The position numbers and the translations under genes are program-made. DNA of 52,968 nt. Source: Mycobacterium persicum. Lineage in GTDB: Bacteria > Actinomycetota > Actinomycetes > Mycobacteriales > Mycobacteriaceae. The notes beneath the pieces were generated by a model, which saw only the letters and a list, made by a program, of their open reading frames with translations, was not told the DNA's origin and did not search any database. The stretch is taken from positions 1-52,968 of the forward strand of contig NZ_MVIF01000029.1 of assembly GCF_002086675.1 (NCBI RefSeq), given 5' to 3'. Below, piece after piece: positions 42,326-51,746 of this stretch (position 1 is its first letter; each line of letters begins with the position of its first letter).

Positions 42326-43087
42326 CTACCACTGTCCCCGTGAGGTAAGCACCTCACGGAGCAGGTCCGCACGATCGGTGATGATGCCGTCCACACCGAT
42401 GTCGAGCAGCGCATGCATGGCCGCGGGGTCGTCGATCGTCCAGGCGTGCACCTGGCGTCCGGAAGCATGCATGGCCCGCAGCAACGCCGGCGTGATCACC
42501 GGCACGCCACCTAACCGCGGCGGCAACTGCACGCAGTCGCTGTCGCGCAGCAGCCGCTGCGCATACGCCCGCCGGCCCGCCGACCGGGCCGCCATGAACG
42601 CCATGAAAGCACCCGTACCCGCCGCACTGGCGACCCGCCGGGTGAGCAGACGCACGGCCCGCTGGCGACGCCGGTCGGAAAACGACGCGATCAGCACCCG
42701 GTCGTGCACCTTCAACCGCTCGATGACCTCGACGGTCGGTTCGATGGCCGACTCTGCCTTGATGTCGATATTGACCCGCGCGTCCGGGAATGTGACAAGT
42801 AGTTCTTCGAGTGTCGGAATCGGTTCTCCGGAGCCCAGATCCGCCGCGCTGGCCTGCCGCCAGGATAATTGGTCGATCGCACCCGGGGTTCCGGATGCGA
42901 GCGGGAGGCGGCGGTCATGCAGGATCACCGCGACGCCGTCGCGGGTGGCGCGAACGTCTGTCTCGAGGTAGCGAAACCCAAGCTTCACCGCCTCGTGAAA
43001 CGCCGCCATGCTGTTCTTGGGCAGCCTGAACGAGGTAAAACCCCGGTGCGCCATGGCAATTGGCCCGGGGCTTCGAAAGAACTCCAC
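42326..43087 (-). CDS. Glycerophosphodiester phosphodiesterase
   Basis: A 253-residue GDPD-fold enzyme that cleaves glycerophosphodiesters to glycerol-3-phosphate and an alcohol. The catalytic/metal residues are visible: H14-R15 in AMAHRGFTSF, E42 and D44 in YLETDVRATRDG, H57 in VILHDRRL, then NIDIKAES, and WTIDDPAAM near the end. No signal peptide, so probably cytosolic. GTG 43087 lies 1 base from the aftD stop, so it is translationally coupled to the arabinosyltransferase. No GDPD gene occurs at this point in M. tuberculosis as I recall. Confidence 0.9.
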   Translation of the reverse strand: MEFFRSPGPIAMAHRGFTSFRLPKNSMAAFHEAVKLGFRYLETDVRATRDGVAVILHDRRLPLASGTPGAIDQLSWRQASAADLGSGEPIPTLEELLVTFPDARVNIDIKAESAIEPTVEVIERLKVHDRVLIASFSDRRRQRAVRLLTRRVASAAGTGAFMAFMAARSAGRRAYAQRLLRDSDCVQLPPRLGGVPVITPALLRAMHASGRQVHAWTIDDPAAMHALLDIGVDGIITDRADLLREVLTSRGQW

Positions 43088-43088
43088 G

Positions 43089-46000
43089 TCAAGTCTCCTG
43101 TTCGGGGTCCCGTCCGGGACTGCTATCCCAAGCCGGCATCGACACCGATGCGGCCAACACCGCGAGCGAAATCAGCGCCAGCAGTTGGACACTGGCCGAG
43201 TGGCCGGCGTAGCCGTCCACCGAGCGCCACGGATGACGGGACAATACTGCCCCCGCGAGAATCAGACCACCCGCGCTCAATCCGACGGTGATCCGGTCGA
43301 GCACCCGCTCCCGGTCGCGCAATACATACCGCAGCCCGAACGCTGCGCCTACCACGGCAACTCCCGCCACCCCGGCAATCGCACCCCCGGCCGTCAGCAC
43401 CGCGACCGCCGCCAACGGCCCGGGTGCCCAAGGGCGTACGGCCGCATGGCCATGGTCCTGGCCTCGTCGCCGCCAGAGCGCGAGCAGGGCCAGCACCGGC
43501 AGCAACGTAAGCCCGAAAGCCAGGCCCGATCGATACACCGAGTTGGGCGCGAAGGTGAGGGTGATGGTGCCGGGATCACCGGCGGGCACCACCCAGCCCT
43601 GCTGCCAGCCATTGACCGCAACCGCAGTCAGCCTGGCGCCGCTACTGGTATGCGCCACCCAACCGGGGTTGATGCTTTCCGGAATGACCAGCACTCGCGA
43701 GGTCGCCGAGGCGGGCGCCCGCACTTCCCGACGGCCCGGGCCCCACACCCCGGTTGCGGCGGGAACCGTTGTGGTGGAGGGTAATTCGGCTGCCTCCGGA
43801 GCCGTCAGCTGGGCGCCGTCGACAACGAATTCCGCTCCCGGACCGATCAGCAGCTCCTGTTGGCCGGCCGGCAGCGAGATGGGCTCGCGTTCGCAGGGCA
43901 GCGCCGTAGCCGGTTCGCCGTCCAGCAGCGCGCCCACCGTGGTCCGAATCGAGGTGTGTACGAAGCGGCCGGCCACCGCGATGACCGGGCCGTGCGCACA
44001 GTCGACGGTGATCTCTCGGGATCGGTTCCGCACGGCATCCGCGGCCGCGATCGGGCTGCCGTCGGTTCCGAGCGCGGTCACCTCGGCCAGCCCGGGAGGC
44101 TTGAGTTGGTCGAAGCCCAGCGCATTGCGGTCGATGATGTCTTCCCAGTCGAGCAGGCTGATGGTGACCGTGTCGGTGATGCGGGGGTGTAACGACAGCG
44201 TCTGAGGCTCGCCGTCGCGATTGACCGCACGCACCTGGGGCCCGTCGCCCAGGTCGACGGCCACCATCGTCGGATGGGCGGGCAACGCCGACCGGCTGGG
44301 CAGCAGCCGCAGTCCGGCCACCTCGGTGGGTCGCGGCAGGCTCACGGTCAGGGTCGGCGGCGACTTGTACTGCACCACCCGCTGCGGTGCGGTCCATGCG
44401 GTGGCGGGGTCGCCGTCGGTGGCGGCGTAGGCCGAGCCCGCGACGTCGAGCACATCGGAGTCGCCGTGCGCGCGGGTGGTGTCCGGCTCAGCGATCAGAT
44501 CGGCAAGTTTGGGCCCCTGCCTGGGCCGCACCCACACCGTCGGGGTCACCGTCGTCGGGCGCGGCACGGTGAGCGTGCGGCTGAAGTTGACGGGCTCCTC
44601 GGGCGCCAGGGCCATCGACGCGGCGCAGCGCACGCTGTCGGAGGCGAGCGCGCAACCCGGCCGGCCCAACAATTCGGACCCCAGGTCCCAGCGCGCGATC
44701 GTCGAATCCGCCGGCGGCCCGGGTACCGACACGGTGTGGTGCAACTGCACCGGGTGGGCGAACCCGGACGCGTCGTACTGGGTGATCGCCAGATCGGTGA
44801 TACCGAACTGCACCCCGGCAGACCCGTCGTCGGTGGCGGCCGCGGTGACCCGCACCCACGGCGTTTCGCCGTAGGGCAGCGCCGCGGTGAGCGGCTTGCC
44901 TGCCTCGTCGAACCGCAGGGTGGTGCTGCCGGTGGCGGTCTCGACCAGGATGCGCCGGATCTGCGCGCCGACGGCGGTCGCACTCGGTGTCAGGGTGATG
45001 ACGGCGTTGGCCACCGGATGATCGAAGTCCACCTGCAGCCACTGCCCGACGGCGGCCTGCAGTGCGTTGGACACCCAGGCGGTCGCCGAGTCACCGTCGA
45101 TCGCGGCCGCCGCCGAGGTGGCCGGGGCCACGTCGGGCATGGCGGTGGAATCCGCCGACGAGCTGGACACCGTGACGCGGCCGCCGGTCCACCCGCCGTA
45201 CACCACGTCGGCGCCGGGTACCGGATAGTCGGGCACCCGGTTGTAGGTGTGTCGGGCGTCCCCGGGCGCCCGGATCGCCGAGGAGTGCTGATCCACCCGG
45301 CCGTAATCGGTTTCGCGGGCCACCGGGGTGTCGGTGACCGTCACCAGCGGAGCCGTCAGACCGGCGGCGACGGCATCGGCCGTCAGCAGCACCGGACCCA
45401 GCGCCGGTTGGCCAGACAGCCGCCGCCGTTCGTCGAGACGCAGCAGCACCTCGGGCCCGCCGTCGACGCGGGGCAGCCGGTCGGTGTCGACCAAGTAGGG
45501 CGCACCCGCGCCACCCACCTGGTAGATCTCTACCGCGGGATAGCGCGGCCGCAGTCCGCTGTCGCTGACGAACCCGGCCAGCGAGCCGGGACCCACCGGC
45601 GCGCCGAACTCCGCCACCTTCGCCAGCCCGGGTGAGCCGGCGATGGCGCGGTGCACCAGGATCGGGCGTGCCGAGCGCGACGTCTCGGGGTCCAGATCGT
45701 TACGCAGCACCAGATACGAAATGCCTTGGCGGGCAAGAGTATCCGCCAGGCCGGCGGAGGGGCGTCCGGCGGCGAACAAGCGCTGCACCGAGTCCAGCGC
45801 CCGGATGGTCTGCGGCGGGGTCAGGGGAATGGAGTCGCGTACCCCCCACGGGCTGCTGCCCAGCACCTGCAGCGGCTCGTCGTGGCTGGTGCCCCAGACC
45901 TGGGTGGCGAACGGCGCCCCGGGCACCACCAGCACCCGCCCCGGCGTCGGTGTCCCGGTGTTGTGCGCGCTGAGCCAGTCGGCGGCCTCCTGCCAGTACC

Positions 46001-47300
46001 GGGGTATCGCAGTGAAGGTGCCAGGCGGGGTGAGCCGAGCGGTCCAGGCGAGCGAGGTGCTGACCGCCATCGCGGTGAGCACGACGATTCCGACGGCCAC
46101 CCGCTTGTCGCGCTCGGGGTGCGCAACCGCGCGAAGCCACTGCGACCTGGGCACGCTGCCGGGCAGCGGTATCCGACCCAGCAACCCCGCGATGCCCAAG
46201 ACCAGCGGCAGCCGGATCACCGGCCCCACCTTGTGCACATTGCGCAGCGGCGTGCCGCCGGCGTCCAAGAACGCCTGCACCTGATGGGCCAGCGGCGAGC
46301 CCAGCCCGCCGCCGTACCCGACGGCCAGCAACACCACGCCGACCAGCAGCATCGCCACCAGCCGGCCGCGAGCCGGCATCGCCGGACTGGCCAGCCCGGC
46401 CAGCCCGGCCGCCGCCACCAGACAGGTGCCCAGGATCGCGACCGACCCGGTCACCAGCGGCGCCCCCGCGGTTGCGTCGGGCGCCACGAACGGCGTCCAG
46501 CTGTCGGTGCCGCGCAACACCTCCACCAGCGAGGACCATTGGGTCGTCACGCCGGAGGATTCGATGAAGTCCAGAAACGGCGGACTGACCCCGCGCAGCT
46601 GAGTCAGCGACACCACCCACCACAGCGTCGCCAACACCAGCGCCAGCAGCCACCATGCGGTATAGCGCCACCACAAACGGTTGGGCCGGTGACAAGCCAA
46701 CCAGATCACCGCGGGCAGACAACCGGCCAGCGTCGCGATGGCGTTCACCGCGCCCATCAGCGCCACCGCCACACCGGCCTGGGCCGCCAGCGCCCGTACC
46801 GATCGGCCCGACGTGCCCCGCAGGGCCAAAATCGTCGGCAGCAGCACCCATGGCGCCAGCATCATCGGCAGCGTTTCCGACGAGATCGACCCCAGCGTGG
46901 TCAGCACCCGCGGCGACAGCGCAAACGCGGCCGCCCCGATCACCCGCGATGCCGGGCTACCGATGCCCAGCGCCTCGGCGACCCGCAGCAATCCCCAGAA
47001 GCCGACCGTCAGCAGCACCGCCCACCACAGCCGCTGGGTGAGCCACCCCGGGACTCCCAGCAGATGGCCGACGAGGAAGAACGTCCCGTGCGGAAACAGG
47101 TAGCCATAGGCCTGGTTCTGAGATTGGCCGAACGGCAGCTCGCTGTTCCACAGGTTCGTCGCGCGCGCCAGGAACCGCAGCGGGTTGGCGATGAGATCGA
47201 GTTTGGTGTCGGGGGAGACCCGCCCGGGGGATTGGGCGAACGTCAGCGTCAGCGACACCGCCGCGACCAACAGCAGCCACCGCCGGGAGAGGGGCGTCAC
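43089..47300 (-). CDS. aftD: Arabinofuranosyltransferase AftD
   Basis: A 1403-residue GT-C enzyme (Rv0236c about 1400). It adds arabinofuranose from decaprenyl-phospho-arabinose to arabinogalactan/lipoarabinomannan at the outer face of the membrane; the gene is essential in known mycobacteria. About ten N-terminal membrane segments follow the first loop VSPDTKLDL (D31/D35), the usual GT-C acidic site. A long extracellular part has carbohydrate-binding (discoidin-like) modules, e.g. IDGDSATAWVSNALQAAVGQ and ATDGDPATAWTAPQR, and more membrane segments end the protein. First long gene of an operon running into GDPD and probably Rv0235c. Confidence 0.95.
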   Translation of the reverse strand: MTPLSRRWLLLVAAVSLTLTFAQSPGRVSPDTKLDLIANPLRFLARATNLWNSELPFGQSQNQAYGYLFPHGTFFLVGHLLGVPGWLTQRLWWAVLLTVGFWGLLRVAEALGIGSPASRVIGAAAFALSPRVLTTLGSISSETLPMMLAPWVLLPTILALRGTSGRSVRALAAQAGVAVALMGAVNAIATLAGCLPAVIWLACHRPNRLWWRYTAWWLLALVLATLWWVVSLTQLRGVSPPFLDFIESSGVTTQWSSLVEVLRGTDSWTPFVAPDATAGAPLVTGSVAILGTCLVAAAGLAGLASPAMPARGRLVAMLLVGVVLLAVGYGGGLGSPLAHQVQAFLDAGGTPLRNVHKVGPVIRLPLVLGIAGLLGRIPLPGSVPRSQWLRAVAHPERDKRVAVGIVVLTAMAVSTSLAWTARLTPPGTFTAIPRYWQEAADWLSAHNTGTPTPGRVLVVPGAPFATQVWGTSHDEPLQVLGSSPWGVRDSIPLTPPQTIRALDSVQRLFAAGRPSAGLADTLARQGISYLVLRNDLDPETSRSARPILVHRAIAGSPGLAKVAEFGAPVGPGSLAGFVSDSGLRPRYPAVEIYQVGGAGAPYLVDTDRLPRVDGGPEVLLRLDERRRLSGQPALGPVLLTADAVAAGLTAPLVTVTDTPVARETDYGRVDQHSSAIRAPGDARHTYNRVPDYPVPGADVVYGGWTGGRVTVSSSSADSTAMPDVAPATSAAAAIDGDSATAWVSNALQAAVGQWLQVDFDHPVANAVITLTPSATAVGAQIRRILVETATGSTTLRFDEAGKPLTAALPYGETPWVRVTAAATDDGSAGVQFGITDLAITQYDASGFAHPVQLHHTVSVPGPPADSTIARWDLGSELLGRPGCALASDSVRCAASMALAPEEPVNFSRTLTVPRPTTVTPTVWVRPRQGPKLADLIAEPDTTRAHGDSDVLDVAGSAYAATDGDPATAWTAPQRVVQYKSPPTLTVSLPRPTEVAGLRLLPSRSALPAHPTMVAVDLGDGPQVRAVNRDGEPQTLSLHPRITDTVTISLLDWEDIIDRNALGFDQLKPPGLAEVTALGTDGSPIAAADAVRNRSREITVDCAHGPVIAVAGRFVHTSIRTTVGALLDGEPATALPCEREPISLPAGQQELLIGPGAEFVVDGAQLTAPEAAELPSTTTVPAATGVWGPGRREVRAPASATSRVLVIPESINPGWVAHTSSGARLTAVAVNGWQQGWVVPAGDPGTITLTFAPNSVYRSGLAFGLTLLPVLALLALWRRRGQDHGHAAVRPWAPGPLAAVAVLTAGGAIAGVAGVAVVGAAFGLRYVLRDRERVLDRITVGLSAGGLILAGAVLSRHPWRSVDGYAGHSASVQLLALISLAVLAASVSMPAWDSSPGRDPEQET

Positions 47301-47355
47301 CAGCGGGTTTGCTGCAAGCGCCGCCGCGCTGACCTTCGAAGCCGACGCCGCCGGG

Positions 47356-47529
47356 CTAGCTACGGTTGCCGTACTCGACCCGGTTGAGCACCGATGACGA
47401 CGGATCGCCCCCGGGTAATGGCGGCTTCGTGTCCTGCTGCACCATCAGGGTGATACCGAAGATTGCGGCCGCGCCCAGCAACAGACCAACCACCACGCTC
47501 GCGGCGGCGGGCGCGACGATCCGGTTCAT
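47356..47529 (-). CDS. Small DUF2613 membrane/secreted protein, Rv0236A
   Basis: A 57-residue protein identical in length to Rv0236A. It is one hydrophobic segment (APAAASVVVGLLLGAAAIFG) followed by a polar tail DTKPPLPGGDPSSSVLNRVEYG. AAGGAGCT 4-5 bases upstream fixes the ATG at 47529. It lies 55 bases before aftD on the same strand and is conserved there in mycobacteria, which suggests a role with AftD. Single-pass membrane protein or cleaved signal; the sequence does not decide. Confidence 0.85.
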   Translation of the reverse strand: MNRIVAPAAASVVVGLLLGAAAIFGITLMVQQDTKPPLPGGDPSSSVLNRVEYGNRS

Positions 47530-47567
47530 CGTGAGCTCCTTGAGGCGTGACGTCGTGGTGAAAGGTG

Positions 47568-47591
47568 GCTGAAAGAAACGCTGAAAGAAAC
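47568..47591. repeat. 12-bp tandem repeat GCTGAAAGAAAC x2
   Basis: Exact copies at 47568-47579 and 47580-47591, upstream of Rv0236A and downstream of nothing coding. The spacing suits a two-site activator or a slipped promoter element. Confidence 0.7.
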
Positions 47592-47647
47592 TTAGCGCCA
47601 ACCTAGCAGAACGCGATCTCATGGCTGTCGGCAGCGATCATCGGGGC

Positions 47648-47667
47648 GGGGCGCGACGTCTCGCCCC
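47648..47667. promoter_or_regulatory. Palindrome GGGGCG-n-GACGTC-n-CGCCCC
   Basis: Twenty-base palindrome with one mismatched pair, in the divergent region between Rv0236A/aftD and lpqI, 72 bases before lpqI. Possible operator for both directions. Confidence 0.5.
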
Positions 47668-47739
47668 AGGTCGGTCGACAACGTAACAGTGGTTGCCCCC
47701 GAACCCGGCGCCGAAACACCACCGTGACAGCATGTCCGG

Positions 47740-48915
47740 ATGGCTTTTCCGCGCACACTGACGGTGCTTGCGGCCGTATCGGTGCTGGTGGCCGCCTGCA
47801 GCCACGGCGGCACCCGGACCGGATCGTCGTCGACGACGGCGTCGAGCACGCCGCCCGGACCGCCCCCGGTCGCCGCTCCGGCACCGCGGGTGTGTGCCGA
47901 CCCGACGGCGGTGCCGGCCTCGTTGTCCACCCGCGACAAGCTGGCCCAGCTGCTGATGGTGGGGGTGCGCGACGCCGCCGACGCCAAGGCCGTGGTGAGC
48001 ACCTATCACGTCGGCGGCATCCTGATCGGCAGCGACACCGACCTGTCCATGTTGAACGGCCCGCTGGCCGATCTCGCCGCCGGCGCCGGCCCGCTGCCGC
48101 TGGCCGGTGGCGTCGACGAGGAAGGCGGCCGGGTGTCGCGGTTGCATTCGCTGCTCGGCGGCCGGGGTCCGTCGGCCCGGGAACTGGCCCAGACCCAAAC
48201 CGTCGCCCAGGTCCACGACGTGGCGCTGGAGCGGGGCCGGCAGATGAAGAAGCTCGGTATCACCGTCGACTTCGCGCCGGTGGTCGACGTCACCGACGCG
48301 CCCGACGACACGGTGATCGGGGACCGCTCGTTCGGCTCGGATCCGGATAAGGTCACCGCCTACGCCGGCGCCTACGCGCAGGGGCTGCGCGATGCCGAGC
48401 TGCTGCCGGTGCTCAAGCACTTCCCGGGCCACGGGCGCGGCTCGGGCGATTCGCACACCGGCGGGGTGACGACGCCGCCGTTGAGCGAGCTGGTGGCCAG
48501 CGACCTGGTGCCCTACCGCACCCTGCTGACCCGGACCCCGGTCGCAGTGATGGTGGGGCATCTGCAAGTTCCCGGGTTGACCGGCAGCGAACCGGCCAGC
48601 CTGAGCAAGGCCGCGGTGGACCTGCTGCGCACCGGCACCGGATATGGCGGGCCTGCGTTCGGAGGCCCGGTGTTCAGCGACGACCTGTCCAGCATGGCCG
48701 CCATCTCGGATCGGTACGGCGTGGCCGAGGCGGTGTTACGCACCTTGCAGGCCGGCACCGATATCGCGTTGTGGGTCACCACCAAAGAGGTGCCCGCCGT
48801 CCTGGACCGGTTGGAACAGGCATTGGCCGCCGGCGAATTGCAGATGCCCGCGATCGACGAATCGGTGGTGCGGGTGGCGGCGATGAAGAACGTCTCTCCG
48901 CACTGTGGTCATTAG
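47740..48915 (+). CDS. lpqI: Lipoprotein beta-N-acetylglucosaminidase LpqI (GH3)
   Basis: A 391-residue lipoprotein (Rv0237 about 388) that releases GlcNAc from muropeptides in peptidoglycan recycling. Signal peptide FPRTLTVLAAVSVLVAAC with the lipobox cysteine at C20, then a Ser/Thr/Pro linker. GH3 core: VDEEGGRVSRL, LKHFPGHGRGSGDSHTG (the His/Asp loop of NagZ), MVGHLQVPGL, and the nucleophile Asp in PVFSDDLSSMAAI. Next to aftD in all mycobacteria I recall; envelope turnover and arabinan synthesis share the locus. Divergent from Rv0236A with 210 bases between. Confidence 0.93.
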   Translation: MAFPRTLTVLAAVSVLVAACSHGGTRTGSSSTTASSTPPGPPPVAAPAPRVCADPTAVPASLSTRDKLAQLLMVGVRDAADAKAVVSTYHVGGILIGSDTDLSMLNGPLADLAAGAGPLPLAGGVDEEGGRVSRLHSLLGGRGPSARELAQTQTVAQVHDVALERGRQMKKLGITVDFAPVVDVTDAPDDTVIGDRSFGSDPDKVTAYAGAYAQGLRDAELLPVLKHFPGHGRGSGDSHTGGVTTPPLSELVASDLVPYRTLLTRTPVAVMVGHLQVPGLTGSEPASLSKAAVDLLRTGTGYGGPAFGGPVFSDDLSSMAAISDRYGVAEAVLRTLQAGTDIALWVTTKEVPAVLDRLEQALAAGELQMPAIDESVVRVAAMKNVSPHCGH

Positions 48916-48972
48916 CTGAACCCGCATTGCCTACCCTAGAGTCGGATCGACCGGCTGGAGGGGTGCACGGCA

Positions 48973-49611
48973 ATGGCAGGTGGTACGAAGCGGCTACCGC
49001 GTGCTGTCCGCGAGCAGCAGATGCTGGATGCCGCCGTGCAGATGTTCTCGGAAAACGGCTATCACGAGACCTCGATGGACACCATCGCCGCCGCGGCGCA
49101 AATCTCCAAGCCGATGCTGTACCTGTACTACGGCTCCAAGGAAGATCTGTTCGGCGCCTGCCTGAACCGTGAGATGAACCGGTTCATCGACGCGCTGCGC
49201 GCCGACATCGACTTGACTGTGAGCCCAAAGGACTTGCTGCGCAACGCCATAGTGTCGTTCCTGCGCTACATCGACACCAACCGGGCGTCGTGGATCGTGA
49301 TGTACACCCAGGCCACCAGCTCGCAAGCGTTCGCCCAGACGGTGCGCGAGGGACGCGAGCAGATCATCGACCTGGTCGCCGGGATGCTGCACGCCGGGAC
49401 TCGCAGCCCGCGCTCCGACGCCGAAATCGACATGATGGCGGTTGCGCTGGTAGGGGCGGGAGAGGCGGTGGGGACCCGGCTCAGCGTCGGCGACATCGAC
49501 GTCGACGAGGCGGCCGAGATGATGATCGACTTGTTCTGGCACGGCCTCAAGGGCGCGCCCGCGGAGCGCGACACCGGCCCAAACCTGGGTCCCAACGTCG
49601 CCGCAGGCTAG
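48973..49611 (+). CDS. TetR-family regulator, Rv0238 type
   Basis: A 212-residue repressor (Rv0238 about 204). HTH: QQMLDAAVQMFSENGYHETS, MDTIAAAAQISKPMLYLYYG (recognition helix) and SKEDLFGACL. The ATG at 48973 has GGAGGGG about 8-9 bases upstream. A possible -10 TACCCT is at 48930-48935. It is followed after 9 bases by the CLC channel gene; the two may form an operon, which would make the channel a target or partner of this regulator. Confidence 0.88.
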   Translation: MAGGTKRLPRAVREQQMLDAAVQMFSENGYHETSMDTIAAAAQISKPMLYLYYGSKEDLFGACLNREMNRFIDALRADIDLTVSPKDLLRNAIVSFLRYIDTNRASWIVMYTQATSSQAFAQTVREGREQIIDLVAGMLHAGTRSPRSDAEIDMMAVALVGAGEAVGTRLSVGDIDVDEAAEMMIDLFWHGLKGAPAERDTGPNLGPNVAAG

Positions 49612-49620
49612 ATTCGTGCG

Positions 49621-50883
49621 GTGCCTAACCGGCCGGCCCGCCCCAACCTCGACTTTTTCTGCGCGGTGATCATCGCCGGCCTGCTGGCCGGGCTCGCCGG
49701 TTTGTCGACGACGGTGGTGCTGCGCTTCGTCGAACACCTCACCTACCACTACACTTTCGGCTCACTGCTCGACGGGATCACCGGCAGCAGTCCGGTCCGG
49801 CGCGCGGTGGGGCCGATGGTCGGTGCCGCGCTGGCGGGACTGGGCTGGTGGATCTTGCGCCGCAGCGCCAAGGTGCCGCCGCTGGCCGGAACCATCGCGC
49901 GGCATGATCCGATACCGCCGGTGTCGTGGAGCATCGACGCCGCGCTGCAGATCGTGCTGGTGGGCTCCGGCGCCTCGCTCGGCCGCGAAGGCGCGCCACG
50001 CCAATTCGCCGCGGCCCTCACCGACGTGGGTTGCCGATGGTTGCGGCGGCTGTCACCCGGCGATCGGGAGATCCTGCTGGCATGTGCCGCCGGGGCCGGG
50101 CTGGCGGCGGTCTACGCCGTCCCGCTGGCCGGGGCGCTGTTCGCCCTGCGGATCATGCTCAACACCTGGCGGTTGCGGGCGGTGGGGGCGGCGCTGATCA
50201 CGTCCAGCCTGGCCGTCGCGATCGGTTCGGCCGTCACCCATGACCGCCCCGAACTCGACTGGCCCCGTGCCGAATCGACCTATCTGCTCAGTGCGCACGG
50301 ATTGTTGCTGGCGCCCTTCGCGCTGGTGGTGGGTTTGACCTTCAACCGGATCATGGCCGCGGCGCGGCCGCGCCCCATGCTGCGGTCTTGGATGCTGATC
50401 CCCGCGCTGGCGGCCGCGGGATTGCTGACCGGCATCTGTTCGCATTGGTGGCCCCAGCTGCCCGGAAACGGCAAGAGCATCCTGACGGTCAGTCTGGCCA
50501 GCGGGATGACGCTGTCGTCGGCGGCCGTGATCTTGCTGTTGAAGCCGTTGCTGACCGCGCTGTTCCTGCGTGCCGGCGGAGCCGGCGGGCTGCTGACACC
50601 GTCGTTGGCCACCGGCGCTGCGGCGGGGTCGCTGCTGGTGTTGACGCTCAACGCGGCGACCGGGACGCACCTGCACGGACCGGTGATCTCGCTGGCCGGT
50701 GCCGCCGGGGTGCTTGCGGTCACCCAGGGCTCGCCCACCTGGGCGGCGATCTTCGTCTGGGAGCTGGCCCGGCCACCGATTTGGATGCTGGTGGTCTTTC
50801 TGGTCACCGCGGTGGGCGCGGAAGCACTGAAGAGGCTCGCTGTCGGCCGCCGGCTCCCACACCTCGACCATCGCGCGGGCTGA
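49621..50883 (+). CDS. CLC-family chloride channel/transporter-like protein
   Basis: A 420-residue polytopic protein of the CLC family. GSGASLGREGAPRQF (115-129) corresponds to the GREGP motif, with the gating Glu at E123; the GxFxP counterpart is GGLLTPSLATGAAAG and a later LAGAAGVLAV matches the usual helix. The upstream GSGIP anion-coordinating motif expected near residue 85-95 is not seen (PPLAGTIARHDPIPP instead). Ten or more hydrophobic segments; moves anions across the membrane, details unknown. GTG 49621 begins PNRPARPNLDFF. Convergent with htdX (3 bases between). It sits where M. tuberculosis has VapBC24. Confidence 0.82.
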   Translation: MPNRPARPNLDFFCAVIIAGLLAGLAGLSTTVVLRFVEHLTYHYTFGSLLDGITGSSPVRRAVGPMVGAALAGLGWWILRRSAKVPPLAGTIARHDPIPPVSWSIDAALQIVLVGSGASLGREGAPRQFAAALTDVGCRWLRRLSPGDREILLACAAGAGLAAVYAVPLAGALFALRIMLNTWRLRAVGAALITSSLAVAIGSAVTHDRPELDWPRAESTYLLSAHGLLLAPFALVVGLTFNRIMAAARPRPMLRSWMLIPALAAAGLLTGICSHWWPQLPGNGKSILTVSLASGMTLSSAAVILLLKPLLTALFLRAGGAGGLLTPSLATGAAAGSLLVLTLNAATGTHLHGPVISLAGAAGVLAVTQGSPTWAAIFVWELARPPIWMLVVFLVTAVGAEALKRLAVGRRLPHLDHRAG

Positions 50884-50886
50884 TCG

Positions 50887-51729
50887 CTACAGCGGCCGCA
50901 AAGTCCCGGTCAGATGCGGATACCCCTTCGACATGTTGCGCAGCGTCAGGTCCCAGCCGTTATCGGCTTCGTCGATGTAGACGCCGACGCTGGCCGGCAG
51001 CAGCACCGGCTTGCCGAACCGCACCGAATAGCGCACCGCGTCCGGCAGCCGGGCCTCGATATTCGCCAAAACCGCTGCGGCGCTGAACATTCCGTGTGCA
51101 ATGACGGTGGGGAAGCCGAACAACCGGGCCGCGATCGGATTGGTGTGGATGGGGTTGTGATCTCCGCCGACGGCCGCATAGCGACGGATTCGGGCCGGCG
51201 TGATCCGCAGCAGGGCAGACGGCGGTGGGAGTTTGGGCTGCTTCTGCGGCGGCGGTTTCGGTTCGCCGGACAAGCTGGTGCGTTGCTGGTGCAGGAACGT
51301 CGTCACCTGCTGCCAGGCGAGCTCGTTGCCGACGCTGATCTCGGTCACCAGGTCGACCAGCAGGCCCTTGCGATGCTCCCTGAGGTTTTCGGCGTGCGCC
51401 CGCACGCCGACCGTGTCGGTCACCGCGATCGGGCGGTACCGGGTGATGTGGTTCTCGGTGTGTACCGATCCCATTGCGGCGAACGGGAAATCGAAACCGG
51501 TGACCAATGCCATCACCGAGGGGAACGCCAACGCGAACGGGTAGGTCAACGGAACGTCGTTGCCGTAGCGCAGACCGGTGACCGCCGCGTAGTCGGCCAC
51601 GTTGGTGTGGTCGATCCGAAGCTCCTCGACGGTCACCGTGCGGGTGGGCAGCTGGCCGCCGCGCGGCACCATGGGCAACGCTCCCGCCGCCGCGCGGAGC
51701 ATGTTTCTCAGGCCGCTTGGCTGGTTCAC
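50887..51729 (-). CDS. htdX: 3-hydroxyacyl-thioester dehydratase HtdX
   Basis: A 280-residue MaoC-like (R)-specific dehydratase, same length as Rv0241c. The double-hotdog C-terminal half carries the catalytic dyad in YAAVGGDHNPIHTNPIAA followed by FPTVIAHGMFSAA. It dehydrates (R)-3-hydroxyacyl thioesters in fatty-acid synthesis or breakdown. The ATG at 51729 lies 17 bases after the fabG4 stop, so the two are one operon, consistent with consecutive reduction and dehydration. Confidence 0.93.
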   Translation of the reverse strand: MNQPSGLRNMLRAAAGALPMVPRGGQLPTRTVTVEELRIDHTNVADYAAVTGLRYGNDVPLTYPFALAFPSVMALVTGFDFPFAAMGSVHTENHITRYRPIAVTDTVGVRAHAENLREHRKGLLVDLVTEISVGNELAWQQVTTFLHQQRTSLSGEPKPPPQKQPKLPPPSALLRITPARIRRYAAVGGDHNPIHTNPIAARLFGFPTVIAHGMFSAAAVLANIEARLPDAVRYSVRFGKPVLLPASVGVYIDEADNGWDLTLRNMSKGYPHLTGTLRPL

Positions 51730-51746
51730 CGAATCCTCCTAACCGC

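Noticed and set aside
45651..47387. 578-codon frame antisense to aftD
   Set aside because: Gln/Arg-rich shadow without family resemblance.
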